A stretch of 64,000 nucleotides of DNA from Thermococcus sp. MAR1 (GTDB lineage: Archaea; Methanobacteriota_B; Thermococci; Thermococcales; Thermococcaceae), in assembly GCF_012027305.1 (NCBI RefSeq), contig NZ_SNUF01000002.1:1-64000 (forward strand). The letters run 5' to 3'. The translations under genes were made by a program, and so were the position numbers. The notes under the pieces were generated by a model. That model did not search any database. It was not told the origin of the DNA and worked only from the letters and a program-made list of their open reading frames with translations. Of this stretch, positions 16,581 to 24,946 are shown in pieces. Position 1 is the first letter of the stretch, and each line of letters starts with the position of its first letter.

Positions 16581-18200
16581 TCAGGGGCCCACCTTTACGG
16601 GTTCGACCCCTACGTTCCCATCGGCCCCCATTGAGAGCCTGACGTAGTGGTAGAAGCCGCCTTGCTCAGGAGGTGCGTAGAGGGGCGCCCCACCACCGCC
16701 CGTTATGAGCATCTGGACGCCATCCTCCTCGCCGTACCAGTAGATGTGGATGTGACTGAATATTCCGAAGGCGTTGTACTTCCTCATGAGCGCCAGGAGC
16801 CTCTTCCCGTCCTCGGGGTTCATGGCGTGGTCACCGTTCGGCCTTGGGTCTATCGGCGGGGCGTGGAGAACCAGAACCGGCCTCCTTCCAGAATCCTGAG
16901 CCTTTTTAAGCTCCCCCTCCAGCCAGGCAAAGACCTCGTCGCTGAGTCCGTAGTCGTTCTCAACGTCGTTTATGAAGATGTAATAGTAATCCCCGAGAGC
17001 GAAGGAGTAGTCGTCCGGGCCGAAGAAGGCATGATAGACGTTCACACCCTCCCCGCGGTACTCATGGTTCCCAGGGGCCAGAAAGATCGGCTTGTTCCAC
17101 TTCCATTCCTTCAAAAGCTCTGCCCACTCGTCAACTTTGCCCGAATAGACGAGGTCACCGCCGTCGATTATGAAGAGGGCATCGTCAGAGTTTATCTTAT
17201 CCCGTATCTTCAGGAAAACCTTCGGCGGCTCCTTCCCACCGTCGGACCTATGGTCGCCGAAGGCTATGATCCTGTAATCCCCCACCTCCATCGGGACTAT
17301 GCTGAAGGATGAGTCGGAGCTCGTGAACCTTACCCAAGTGTCTCCCGTCTCAGCCCCATCAGGCAGGTTAAGTATCCCTGGATTGGTGTTCTCGATCACG
17401 TAGGTGAGCGCAACTCCCTTGGGGTCCTTCACCTCAACGCTGACGTTGAAGCCCAGAGCGTGGATATAAACGGTGGAGCCGTTCACGAGCCTTATAAAAC
17501 CTCCCCTAACCGTCACGTTCTCGCCGTCAACGATGCGCCAGTGGTAGATGAATGGCTCCCACGTCTTGAAGGAGTCCAGATACCAGTGCTCCCCGTCGTC
17601 CGGAACTCCGTTCCAGTTGTTGTCCCCTATGACCTTGAGAACGACTCCCTCGAACTCACCGCTCCTGATAACGTCCTCAGAGTTGGGGGACTTTCCACCG
17701 GCCAAGTCCATGGCGTACTTCACGGCGGCGCCTGCGCCGGCTTTGCTCGTTCCGGTGAATACGAAGTAGGACTTACCATCCTTGTTGAAGGCTGCGAAGA
17801 CGCCCTTGTCCGGACCAACGAACTTAAGGCCGAGTTTATAGACCACGTAGCCGAAGTAATCGCTGACCGTTATGAGGATCGGCTTGCCCCTCAGCAGGGG
17901 CCTCGCATCTTTTGGCGAGAGCACCGCGACGCCACCCTCGTACTGGCTCGCCGGGAGTATCTGGGCGTTCGGGAAGTAGTGCTTCGCTATATCCTCGTAG
18001 CCCTCGCTGACGTAAACCCTGGAGACATCCGCCAAGCTCTTCCACTGCGCCAGAACCTGGCCCCTCTCGTAGCTCCCGAAGTCTATTCCACCAGCGGCGG
18101 AACTGGTAGTTGTTGACGTCCCACTCGGACCGCTCTGACTGACGCAGCCCGAGACCATCACAATTAAAACCAGAATGAAGGCAAAAGCGGCTTTCTTCAT
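16581..18200 (-). CDS. secreted lipoprotein with calcineurin-like phosphoesterase domain
   Basis: 539 residues from the ATG at 18200 (GGTGATTCC upstream). The signal peptide ends in a lipobox-like VSGC, followed by a Ser/Thr linker. The C-terminal half is a metallophosphoesterase: AFGDHRSDGG, FIIDGGDLVYSG, FLAPGNHEYRG, LVLHAPP and GIFSHIHIYWYG give the two-metal ligands. The first half may be a cell-wall or substrate-binding region. Lying next to the phosphate permease operon, it may release phosphate outside the cell; that is inference. Confidence 0.85.
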   Translation of the reverse strand: MKKAAFAFILVLIVMVSGCVSQSGPSGTSTTTSSAAGGIDFGSYERGQVLAQWKSLADVSRVYVSEGYEDIAKHYFPNAQILPASQYEGGVAVLSPKDARPLLRGKPILITVSDYFGYVVYKLGLKFVGPDKGVFAAFNKDGKSYFVFTGTSKAGAGAAVKYAMDLAGGKSPNSEDVIRSGEFEGVVLKVIGDNNWNGVPDDGEHWYLDSFKTWEPFIYHWRIVDGENVTVRGGFIRLVNGSTVYIHALGFNVSVEVKDPKGVALTYVIENTNPGILNLPDGAETGDTWVRFTSSDSSFSIVPMEVGDYRIIAFGDHRSDGGKEPPKVFLKIRDKINSDDALFIIDGGDLVYSGKVDEWAELLKEWKWNKPIFLAPGNHEYRGEGVNVYHAFFGPDDYSFALGDYYYIFINDVENDYGLSDEVFAWLEGELKKAQDSGRRPVLVLHAPPIDPRPNGDHAMNPEDGKRLLALMRKYNAFGIFSHIHIYWYGEEDGVQMLITGGGGAPLYAPPEQGGFYHYVRLSMGADGNVGVEPVKVGP

Positions 18201-18307
18201 GGAATCACCTTCAGGGGGATGGAAACGAAAGCTTAAAGCACTTTCCATTAGAAACCCGAACTCGGCAGATTTAAATAACCCAAAGCCAAAAGTCCTTCGG
18301 TGATACC

Positions 18308-18664
18308 ATGTTCGTCGGACACTACACCGAGGTCCCCGAGAAGGACACCGGTTTTGAGGGAGTGACGATAAGGTGGCTCGTTTCTCCAAAGCTCGGAGCA
18401 AAGAACTACGCGATGCGCTACTTCGTCCTCAAGAAGGGCGCGGAGATACCTCTCCACCACCACGACTGGGAGCACGAGATATTCATCGTGAAGGGAGAGG
18501 GTATCATAACGAACGGGAAGGAGGAGCACCACGTCAAGGCAGGAAACTTCCTCTACGTTCCGCCCAACGAGCCCCACGGCTACAAGGCGACCGGAGAAAC
18601 GCTGGAGTTTCTATGCATAATCCCGACCAAGAAGGAGGCAATCCCGGAGGACGAGTGGGCTTAG
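18308..18664 (+). CDS. single-domain cupin protein
   Basis: The 118-residue cupin has metal-binding motif 1 HHHDWEHEIFIVKGEG and motif 2 FLYVPPNEPHGYKA. These small cupins are sugar isomerases, dioxygenases or binding proteins, and the substrate cannot be told. GGTGATACC precedes the ATG. It ends 4 bp inside the convergent signal peptidase gene. Confidence 0.85.
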   Translation: MFVGHYTEVPEKDTGFEGVTIRWLVSPKLGAKNYAMRYFVLKKGAEIPLHHHDWEHEIFIVKGEGIITNGKEEHHVKAGNFLYVPPNEPHGYKATGETLEFLCIIPTKKEAIPEDEWA

Positions 18665-19227
18665 TGCTTGTAATGGTAAACCTTTATTTTCTTCCTCCTG
18701 AGAACGAGAAGGTCGGCTTTTCTGGACTTGGGGCGTATAGGCTCTTCCTCAAGCAGGAGCCAGGCAAGGTCGTAGGCCAGGGAAGCTATGACGACAAGGA
18801 AGAGGCCAAACACGATCAGCGGCGTGTAGTACCACACCACGCCAACCTTCGGGATGACCAGAGCCACCTTTCCGATAACCTGCTCCGGATAAACCCTCCA
18901 CGGGTCGGTGTAGTTCCTGTTGTCGCCCTTGGTGACGTAGTAAAACCTTCCGCTAGAATCAGTCTTCATGCCCACTATGCGGTGGGTTATCTTGTAGGTC
19001 GCGTTGCCTATCTCAACACGGTAGAGAACAACCTCCCCCACGTGGAGCTCGTCGGGAGAAACCGGTCTCGTGACCACGAGGTCGGTGGGGTTTATCTCCG
19101 GTTGCATCGAGTCGGTTAGAATGACCACGTACTGGAAGCCGAAGACAAAGTGGAGAATAACGATTAGGGCTACAGAGAAGAGGAGGAAGTACAAAATGAA
19201 GGAAATTATCTTGCTAATAATTCCCAT
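18661..19227 (-). CDS. signal peptidase I (archaeal S26B, SipW-like)
   Basis: The 188-residue protease has an N-terminal membrane segment, catalytic serine in LTDSMQPEINP, histidine in YKITHRIVGM, aspartate in KGDNRNYTDP, and a second membrane segment near residues 131-153 followed by a basic tail. Two membrane spans are typical of archaeal S26B and SipW-type peptidases. It lies 395 bp downstream, on the same strand, of a secreted protein at 19623-20054 that it may process. GGTGGGG precedes the start. Confidence 0.9.
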   Translation of the reverse strand: MGIISKIISFILYFLLFSVALIVILHFVFGFQYVVILTDSMQPEINPTDLVVTRPVSPDELHVGEVVLYRVEIGNATYKITHRIVGMKTDSSGRFYYVTKGDNRNYTDPWRVYPEQVIGKVALVIPKVGVVWYYTPLIVFGLFLVVIASLAYDLAWLLLEEEPIRPKSRKADLLVLRRKKIKVYHYKH

Positions 19228-19622
19228 GGGACCCCACCAGATTAAAGCGAAATTAATCTAAAGCTCTCTAATCCAACTTCATAATTTGTGTCTCCAACAT
19301 AAAAATCCGTCGATGTAGCCTAAAAAATTGACGGTGCTTTTCTTTTTAGGCTTGGTCTGGTTAAAAATGGAATCTTGCTGTTTTTGAACTGCCCCCTTTA
19401 AATGCAATACTTCGATATCGCGCGGAGACTGGAAGGCTTGACATTCACAATTATAAATGAAACAAACGGAAACAAACGTAGGCAGAGGCCAGAACTAATC
19501 TAAATGTGAACAAGAAGAACAGAGCAAGCGTTCCAAGTTTGCCGTCGATGGTGTGATGTAGCGTGGTTTAGGTTTCAGAAAAATACAGATAAGAAGAAAT
19601 GAAACTTTCGCGAAACTCAAAA
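19228..19622. other. 395-bp AT-rich intergenic region with hairpin
   Basis: No coding frame of note. It holds a 10-bp inverted repeat (AGCCTAAAAA at 19317-19326 with TTTTTAGGCT at 19343-19352, 16-base loop), a perfect 10-bp palindrome TTTCGCGAAA (about 19607-19616), and pyrimidine-rich stretches after the 19623 gene on the minus strand. The base composition is more AT-rich than its neighbours. Confidence 0.5.
19574..19606 (-). terminator. T-rich terminator of the secreted-protein gene
   Basis: Just after the stop of the 19623-20054 gene, the minus strand reads TTTCATTTCTTC and then TATTTTTCTG, the poly-T pattern of archaeal intrinsic termination. Confidence 0.4.
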
Positions 19623-20054
19623 TCACGGACCAATGAGCACAATAGCTACACTATTAATATTCGAACCTATGGCTATTGGACTGTCAAAGTCTATCTCATA
19701 TGGAGTGTTGGCAGCGAGTGCGCTGGAGAGAGTAACCGACTTAACAGTTGTGGGAGCGGTGTTTGGAGCAGTTGGATCGTCGTCACTTGCGTAGACCTTT
19801 ACAATGATAGTCACTCCCGCATCGAGCGGCTGATCAAAAGTGACTTTCACCCCCTTGACGTAATCAGGATTGGTTGCAAGCACCCAGTCAACATCAGCAG
19901 TACTTACTCCCCCAGGGACACTAACTACCTTAGGGCCCCCCGCTCCGATCTCCTGGACGTTCACCGTAATAGCCGGAACAGCCAGCGCTGCACCAACCAG
20001 CGCCAGAACGAGGGCAAGCGCCAGCGGGATTAACCTCTTCTTATTCCTCCTCAT
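19623..20054 (-). CDS. secreted beta-rich protein, possibly a TasA/AbpA-like fibre subunit
   Basis: The 143-residue precursor has a basic start MRRNKKR, a hydrophobic segment and an ALA cleavage site at about residue 25. The mature part starts with a beta-strand (VPAITVNVQEIG) and has a jelly-roll-like pattern ending SNINSVAIVLIG, as in TasA, camelysin and archaeal bundling-pilus proteins, where the N-terminal strand links subunits. A SipW-like peptidase lies downstream. GGGGGTGGAG precedes the start and TTAAATAC (about 20101-20109) is the likely TATA. Fibre function is inference. Confidence 0.6.
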   Translation of the reverse strand: MRRNKKRLIPLALALVLALVGAALAVPAITVNVQEIGAGGPKVVSVPGGVSTADVDWVLATNPDYVKGVKVTFDQPLDAGVTIIVKVYASDDDPTAPNTAPTTVKSVTLSSALAANTPYEIDFDSPIAIGSNINSVAIVLIGP

Positions 20055-20275
20055 CTAACTCCACCCCCAAGGGATTATATCATTACCTAAGTGGGCAATT
20101 TGTATTTAAGGTTTGTCCTTCAAATTTAAGCATACATCCCGCAAACCTCTGGAAGGAAGACCTTGAAAAACATCGGGCAGAACTACGAATGTTAATATTT
20201 TGAAAAGTCAACAATATAGTTTGGAAAATCCACCATGTCCAGAAGGGACCATTGGAAAAAATACAACATAAACGA

Positions 20276-21550
20276 TCAGAGGGTAATCCCCCTGAGGTAA
20301 GTTGAGCCTGCCCACTCTACCCTAACCTCCAGGAATTCGCCGGGTTCGCCGGAATCGAGGATTATATCCTTGTAGTTGAACGTCCTGCCCTCTATTCCAC
20401 CCTTCTTGCCCTCGCCGTGGACGAGGACCTCAACGGTCCTCCCAACGTAGGCGCGGTTAATCTCGTAGGCTATCCCGAGGCGAAGCCTGTGAAGCTCCCT
20501 TGAGCGCTCCTTAACCTTCCAGCCCGGCAACCCCTTCCACTTAGCCGCTATCGTTCCGGGGCGCGGTGAGTAGCGTGAAACGTTTATCTTGTCTGGCCTA
20601 ACGCGCTTTACCAGTTCTACAGTGTTCCTGAAGGCCTCATCCGTTTCCCCGGGGAAGCCAACTATTATGTCCGTGTTGAGGTTTAAATCACGAACTTTCC
20701 TACGAAATGTTCGAACTATTCCCTCGAACTCTTCCACAGTGTACGTTCTTCCCATTCTCCTCAGAACCTCATCGTCGCCACTCTGGACGGGCAGGTGGAG
20801 GAAGCGGTATATCTTCTCATCGGTGTAGGCATCAACGAGCTCGTCGAGGAACTTGAGGACGTGGTTGGGGTTCATCATGCCGACCCTGACCCTGAAATCG
20901 CCCTCGATGGCCGTTATCTCGTCGAGTAGCTTGGCCAGATTCGTCCCGATGTCGAAGCCGTAGCATCCTGTATCTTCGCTCGACAGCTGTATCTCCTTGT
21001 ACCCCCTGGCGAGGGCCTCTTTCACCCACCTGACGACGAGCTCGGGCTTGTAGCTCCTGAGAACACCCCTTGCAAAGCGCGTTGCGCAGTAGGTGCAGGC
21101 GTTGAGGCAGCCCTCGCTTATCGGAACCACGAAGGAAACCCCAGGTTTCCAGAGCCTCGGAAGTTCGAGCTTGTCTATGCTCTTCTCGCGCCAGCCCTCG
21201 ACGCTCACCAGCTTCTCGCCGCGCTCGGCAATCTCTATTGCCTCGGCGATTCTGTCTACGCTCTTGACGCCGAGTATTCCAGAGACGCGTGGATCTATGG
21301 CCTCAGGATTCACGTGGACTAGACAGCCGGTGGCGATGACTTTTTTCCCGGAATCGAGGAGCTCTTTTATTCTCTCCCGCATGTGCTTCTCGGTGGGGTC
21401 CTTTACGGCGCAGGTGTTCACGACCACGTAGTCGGCGCTTTCTGGAGTCTCGGCTAACTCATAGCCCGCCCTAACCAGAATCGCTTCCATTATCTCCGCA
21501 TCGGCCCTGTTCCTCGTGCATCCGTAGGTCTCGACGTGAACCCTTACCAT
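20276..21550 (-). CDS. tRNA threonylcarbamoyladenosine methylthiotransferase (archaeal MtaB/CDKAL1 type)
   Basis: The 424-residue radical SAM enzyme would add a methylthio group to t6A37 of tRNA. In order: a UPF0004 domain with three cluster cysteines (TYGCTRNRAD, VNTCAVKDPTE, ATGCLVHV), the radical SAM core with CxxxCxxC in SEGCLNACTYCATRFARG, and a C-terminal TRAM RNA-binding domain (EVLVHGEGKKGGIEGRTFNYKDIIL). The YGCTRNRAD start is typical of the archaeal/eukaryotic branch. I chose the ATG at 21550 because the family begins just there; a 46-residue extension upstream is not supported. Confidence 0.92.
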   Translation of the reverse strand: MVRVHVETYGCTRNRADAEIMEAILVRAGYELAETPESADYVVVNTCAVKDPTEKHMRERIKELLDSGKKVIATGCLVHVNPEAIDPRVSGILGVKSVDRIAEAIEIAERGEKLVSVEGWREKSIDKLELPRLWKPGVSFVVPISEGCLNACTYCATRFARGVLRSYKPELVVRWVKEALARGYKEIQLSSEDTGCYGFDIGTNLAKLLDEITAIEGDFRVRVGMMNPNHVLKFLDELVDAYTDEKIYRFLHLPVQSGDDEVLRRMGRTYTVEEFEGIVRTFRRKVRDLNLNTDIIVGFPGETDEAFRNTVELVKRVRPDKINVSRYSPRPGTIAAKWKGLPGWKVKERSRELHRLRLGIAYEINRAYVGRTVEVLVHGEGKKGGIEGRTFNYKDIILDSGEPGEFLEVRVEWAGSTYLRGITL

Positions 21551-21603
21551 CGGTGCCGGCTGGGCCAAGGGGTTTAAAAAGGGTGCGGTGCAGAAGTGGG
21601 AAC

Positions 21604-21903
21604 TCACGCCAGGCCCACTATACTCAGGAGCATGAAGAGAGCCGCGAAGAGGAATACGCCAACTCTCAGCAACGTCTTCTTTATCCAATGGTAAGGCCGG
21701 TTGTAGTGCCTCATAACCGGGAAAGAAAGAGCACAGACAATTAGGACCGGGACGAGTGAAGAGAGGGCCATAAAAGCAATATTCGGAAGATACCGATCAA
21801 CTCCGATAGTGTCGAAGAGGGCCACCGTCCAGTAGAGCATGATAGGTGAGAGAAGAACCAGAAACCCAACTATAACCCCGATCATCACGGACTCCTCGTC
21901 CAT
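21604..21903 (-). CDS. small membrane protein, unknown
   Basis: 99 residues from the ATG at 21903, with three hydrophobic segments (VMIGVIVGFLVLLSPIMLYW, IAFMALSSLVPVLIVCAL, VGVFLFAALFMLLSIVGLA) and a basic loop RHYNRPYHWIKK. A longer frame starting at 21984 would overlap the upstream gene and is unlikely. I do not recognise the family. It is downstream of the frameshifted gene on the same strand. Confidence 0.65.
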   Translation of the reverse strand: MDEESVMIGVIVGFLVLLSPIMLYWTVALFDTIGVDRYLPNIAFMALSSLVPVLIVCALSFPVMRHYNRPYHWIKKTLLRVGVFLFAALFMLLSIVGLA

Positions 21904-21941
21904 GTTAGCGCCCGGAAAATTTGGGGTAAAATGATAAAAAT

Positions 21942-23224
21942 TTATCGCTCCGTTGTTTGGGAAAGCATTGTAACGTAGGGACACATCTTTTTAGCGATGA
22001 TTTTCGCCATCTCGTAGTTATAGAGGGGCTGAGTCGTTGGGTCATCTGTGCGCAGTCTGACCATCATCTCCAATACCGCATCCCCGTGCTTGAAGTACCA
22101 TCCCACGGCGTCCTGGATGTAGAGGGACGTTAATGGGTCCTGAGAACAATCGTTGATGGACTCCAGGGCTTCATGCCTCAGACGAAGAACCAGTTTAACT
22201 TTCTCCGTTGGAGTTTTCAAAGTAGCAAAAGTCGAATTGAGGGCCTCAAATTCGTGGAGATGCTCGTCTATTGCGATTGCGTACAGCAGGTGGTAAGTGG
22301 CCGCCGAATAGTAGCCCTTCTCGACTCCAAGGAGACCCCGCTTTTTATGGTACTCCTTCCAGTCACACGCCACCTTGAGCATCGTTTCCTCGAATTCGCA
22401 CGGAACATCAACCCCTGAGAGATCATCCACGAGCGCGTGCACGTTATTTCTTGGCCCATTGGGATCGAAGGTACCGGGAGTTACGTGGCTGGTAAGCACT
22501 GCTGAGTCATCAAAAAGCTCCTGGCGAATTCCAAATAACTCATCACCCAGCTTCCAAGTATGCTCACGTTTTCAATCTCCTGAGAAGTCGTTGGGTTTGG
22601 TATCCTATCAAGCTTTTCCAGGAAGTCACGGGACTGGTTCAGGGAGATTTCCGCTTTGATTATGTTGTCCTCCACCACAAAACCGGTTATAAGATAGTCC
22701 GTGAAGTTAATCCCGCTCCCCAACGTTTGTTTCCACTTTTCAGCCGTTTTGTTCTGTAAAGCTTCTACACTCCGAAACTGCCCACGGACATACTTGAGGA
22801 ACTCCGTGCGGTTTGCGAGTGCAAGGGTTGAGCCCAAGTAGTCAGCGGCAAGTATTGCACAACTCCTGCCCTCTGTGAGAGCTACATAAAACTGACCCCT
22901 GCGTTGATACGAATAGGTCTCGTTAAGGCAGACATCGATGTCTCTTATTTCGTCATCCGAGACATTTAGCTTGCGAAGCATCTCCCTAAGCTCCAGAACT
23001 CGCTCAATGGCACGTTCAACGTCTTTTTCGCGAACCTTTTGATTCAGATAAGTCCAATGAGTGGAATTGTAGCCCAGTCTAAACGTCTCAAGGTCCGTTT
23101 GAACCAAGTTAAGGGTGTTGTTGAGTTCCGCTTCCTTTATTGCCCTCTCGTGTTGAAGGTACTTTGAATAAGCTAAGAACCCGAAACCCACTAGAAAAAG
23201 AAGAAAAAGGACATTCTTTTTCAT
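21942..23224 (-). pseudogene. N-anchored helical extracytoplasmic protein, frameshifted near 22520
   Basis: Two adjacent frames read as one protein of about 427 residues. The first (ATG at 23224) has an N-terminal membrane segment (VLFLLFLVGFGFLAYSKYL) and long helices, reaching SWVMSYLEFAR before a short wrong-frame tail. The other frame continues as ELFDDSAVLTSH and then PGTFDPNGPRNNVHAL to 21942. Adding one G to AGGAG (22520-22521, CC on the plus strand) joins them. If there is no error, the second part might start at the GTG at 22499. The function is unknown. Confidence 0.65.
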
Positions 23225-23314
23225 AGTTGCCCACCTTGAATCCCCGCCCTATTGGCATAGTAGGCCCTTGTTTTCACAGTTATACGGACGGTTCTTGTTG
23301 TTTTCCTCCCCTCC

Positions 23315-23437
23315 CTAAAGGGTGAGGCCTGTGAAAAGGCCATTCGCCCTTGTCTTCGGCTTCGCGGCACTGGTTATTCCCATCATAGAACCCAAAATCA
23401 GCAACCCCACTATCAAACCCAGAAGTTTCCTCCACAT
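23315..23437 (-). CDS. 40-residue secreted peptide precursor
   Basis: The ATG at 23437 opens a 41-codon frame: MWRKLLGLIVGLLILGSMMG, then ITSAAKPKTRANGLFTGLTL and a TAG stop. The first 24 residues form a clear signal peptide with an TSA-A type cleavage site, which would release a basic peptide of about 15-16 residues. GGGGAGG sits 7 bases upstream and a TATA box TTTATAA (about 23468-23477) is 35 bp away. Start and ribosome site lie in the inverted repeat CTCCACA/TGTGGAG. It precedes the membrane-anchored gene at 23224 on the same strand. The role is unknown. Confidence 0.6.
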   Translation of the reverse strand: MWRKLLGLIVGLLILGSMMGITSAAKPKTRANGLFTGLTL

Positions 23438-23444
23438 TGTGGAG
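23430..23444 (-). promoter_or_regulatory. inverted repeat over the start codon of the peptide gene
   Basis: On the minus strand, CTCCACA-A-TGTGGAG forms a 7-bp stem with the ATG at its centre, and the upstream GGAGG overlaps one arm. Such a hairpin could mask the start and control translation. Confidence 0.4.
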
Positions 23445-23596
23445 CCTCCCCTATGCGAATTCTTCGTTATAAAGTTACGCACTAGTTTTTATAAAATTTT
23501 CTACGACTTGTATTATAACTTAGTATTCCTATCAGCAAGGTAGAAAGAAATGCGCTCAATTCCAAGACAAGAGTCTCAAGCTTACGTTTTGAACCT

Positions 23597-23626
23597 TGAA
23601 GAACGATAAGAAGAAGGGAAAGGAAA
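23597..23626 (-). terminator. pyrimidine-rich terminator after the TRAM gene
   Basis: The minus strand directly after the stop reads TTTCCTTTCCCTTCTTCTTA, typical of archaeal termination regions. Confidence 0.35.
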
Positions 23627-23839
23627 TCAGATGACTTCGCCGAAGGCGAACTTCCTCTTGACAGAGTTAATGACAATCTCAACCTCGTCGCCGACCTGAG
23701 TGTTCGGGACGAAGATAACGAAGCCCTTTATCTTGGCGATACCATCGCCACCCTTTCCAAGGCTCTCGATCCTAACTCTATACCTTTCTCCAACCTTAAC
23801 AGGGGCTTCGTAGCCACCGCCAAATCCATCTCCATACAT
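23627..23839 (-). CDS. small TRAM-domain RNA-binding protein
   Basis: The 70-residue protein is a glycine-rich start ([18 protein letters not shown]) plus one TRAM domain ([52 protein letters not shown]). Stand-alone TRAM proteins are abundant in archaea and act as RNA chaperones or translation-associated binders. I chose the ATG at 23839 because family members begin MYGDGF; an upstream TTG is possible. A TATA-type TTTATATACC lies about 80-90 bp upstream (23921-23931, minus strand). Confidence 0.88.
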   Translation of the reverse strand: MYGDGFGGGYEAPVKVGERYRVRIESLGKGGDGIAKIKGFVIFVPNTQVGDEVEIVINSVKRKFAFGEVI

Positions 23840-24043
23840 ATCCAACACCAACTCTTTCAACTTTCAGGGCCCTTCAGGGAAAACTCCGAGAAGAGTCCCA
23901 ATGATGGGTCGGCCTGAGGGTATATAAAGCTTTAGGTGAACTTTATGACATCAATGACATTAAAAATTCATTCAAGAACTTTAATGAACATTAAACTTCT
24001 ATTCAAGGCTTCTTTGGCCAAATACAGGCCTATAAAACCTTTG

Positions 24044-24060
24044 GTTTATAACAACCTGTT
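24044..24060 (+). promoter_or_regulatory. extended SurR-type binding site
   Basis: GTT-TAT-AAC-AACCT-GTT fits the published extended SurR motif GTTn3AACn5GTT exactly. It lies about 40 bp upstream of the TATA-like CTTTTAAG, where an activator would bind. SurR is the redox-responsive regulator that turns on mbh in the absence of sulfur in Pyrococcus. Confidence 0.75.
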
Positions 24061-24156
24061 TCCTACCTTTGTTTTCAATTCTAAGCTTCAAAAAACCCTT
24101 TTAAGAGAATTTTTTCTATGTTAAACGGAAATCCAGGAAAATGAAGCCGATATAGG

Positions 24157-24165
24157 GTTGTAAAC
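24157..24165 (+). promoter_or_regulatory. second SurR-type site in the mbh leader
   Basis: GTT-GTA-AAC within the larger palindrome GGGTTgtAAACC, 20 bp before the mbhA start. The same palindrome with the same surroundings is found before the second hydrogenase operon (32750-32758). Confidence 0.55.
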
Positions 24166-24185
24166 CAAAAGTGGGGGGACGCACA

Positions 24186-24686
24186 ATGGGTTTCATTGCT
24201 GTATTCATTTGGTCATTTGTGCTCTGGTTAGTACTCACTGCTGGCAGTAAAGGATTACTCTGGAGTCCCGAAGAACTCGTTGCGGGGCTGATATTCTCGG
24301 GAGTAATTGCGTTAACAACCAAGGACATCATAGGCGAGAAGGCATCCCGCTTCCTCAACCCGGCAAAGTGGGTCGGCTTTGTGGTTTACTCCATCGGCCC
24401 GCTCTTCTGGGGCATGGTCAGGGCAAACCTCGACGTTGCCTACCGCGTCATAACCGGCAGGATAAAGCCCGGAATTGTTCGCGTTCCGGTTGAGCTTGAA
24501 AACGACGCCCAGTACACGATCCTCAGCAACTCGATAACCCTCACCCCCGGAACGCTCACGATAGATGCCTGTCCGGAGGAGAAGGCCCTCTACGTCCACT
24601 GGATAAACGTGACCGAGAAGGAGCCAGCTAATTCCGAGGTCATAGCGGGTTCATTCGAAAAATGGGCGAGGAGGCTGGGAAGATGA
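24186..24686 (+). CDS. mbhA: Mbh hydrogenase subunit A (MrpE-like)
   Basis: The 166-residue membrane protein resembles Mrp antiporter subunit E: about three N-terminal spans (FIAVFIWSFVLWLVLTAG, LVAGLIFSGVIALT, WVGFVVYSIGPLFWGMVRANLDVAYRVITG), then a soluble domain with NSITLTPGTLTID and HWINV. It starts the Na+/H+ translocating module of the membrane-bound hydrogenase. The start at 24186 is preferred to a GTG at 24171. It is coupled to mbhB by ATGA. Confidence 0.92.
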   Translation: MGFIAVFIWSFVLWLVLTAGSKGLLWSPEELVAGLIFSGVIALTTKDIIGEKASRFLNPAKWVGFVVYSIGPLFWGMVRANLDVAYRVITGRIKPGIVRVPVELENDAQYTILSNSITLTPGTLTIDACPEEKALYVHWINVTEKEPANSEVIAGSFEKWARRLGR

Positions 24687-24946
24687 TAGCACCGGAGTTC
24701 TTCTATGCGGCCGTCATAGTCATGATTGGAGCGTTCCTGGCTCTGCTCAGGGTGTTCTTCGGACCGAGCGTACCGGATAGGGTCGTTGGAGTGGACACCC
24801 TCAACACGCTGATCGTTGCCGGAATGGTTCTCCTCGGAGCTGCCTACGACAGGACGATATACATCGATATCGCCATCGTTTACGCCCTTCTGAGCTACGT
24901 GGGAACCCTGGCCATAGCCAAATACCTCCAGGGGGGATTGGAATGA
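24683..24946 (+). CDS. mbhB: Mbh hydrogenase subunit B (MrpF-like)
   Basis: The 87-residue protein has three membrane helices and the MrpF core FGPSVPDRVVGVDTLNTLIVAGMVLLG and IDIAIVYALLSYVGTLAIAKYL, where the aspartates may take part in ion movement. The ATG at 24683 overlaps the mbhA stop (ATGA), and its own stop overlaps mbhC in the same way. Confidence 0.92.
   Translation: MIAPEFFYAAVIVMIGAFLALLRVFFGPSVPDRVVGVDTLNTLIVAGMVLLGAAYDRTIYIDIAIVYALLSYVGTLAIAKYLQGGLE

Larger units (their letters stand above)
23840..24185. other. intergenic control region of the first mbh operon
   Basis: 346 bp between the divergent TRAM gene and mbhA. It contains the TRAM promoter (TTTATATACC, minus, 23921-23931), an AT-rich stretch, an extended SurR-type site (24044-24060), a TATA-like CTTTTAAG (about 24099-24107) and a second SurR-type site (24157-24165). 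No coding frame is credible. Confidence 0.6.

Noticed and set aside
23322-23543. 73-codon open frame on the plus strand
   Set aside because: It has no ribosome site and lies over the minus-strand secreted peptide gene, which has a full set of signals.
23482-23682. 66-codon open frame on the minus strand
   Set aside because: Overlaps the end of the TRAM gene in another frame and lacks a start signal.
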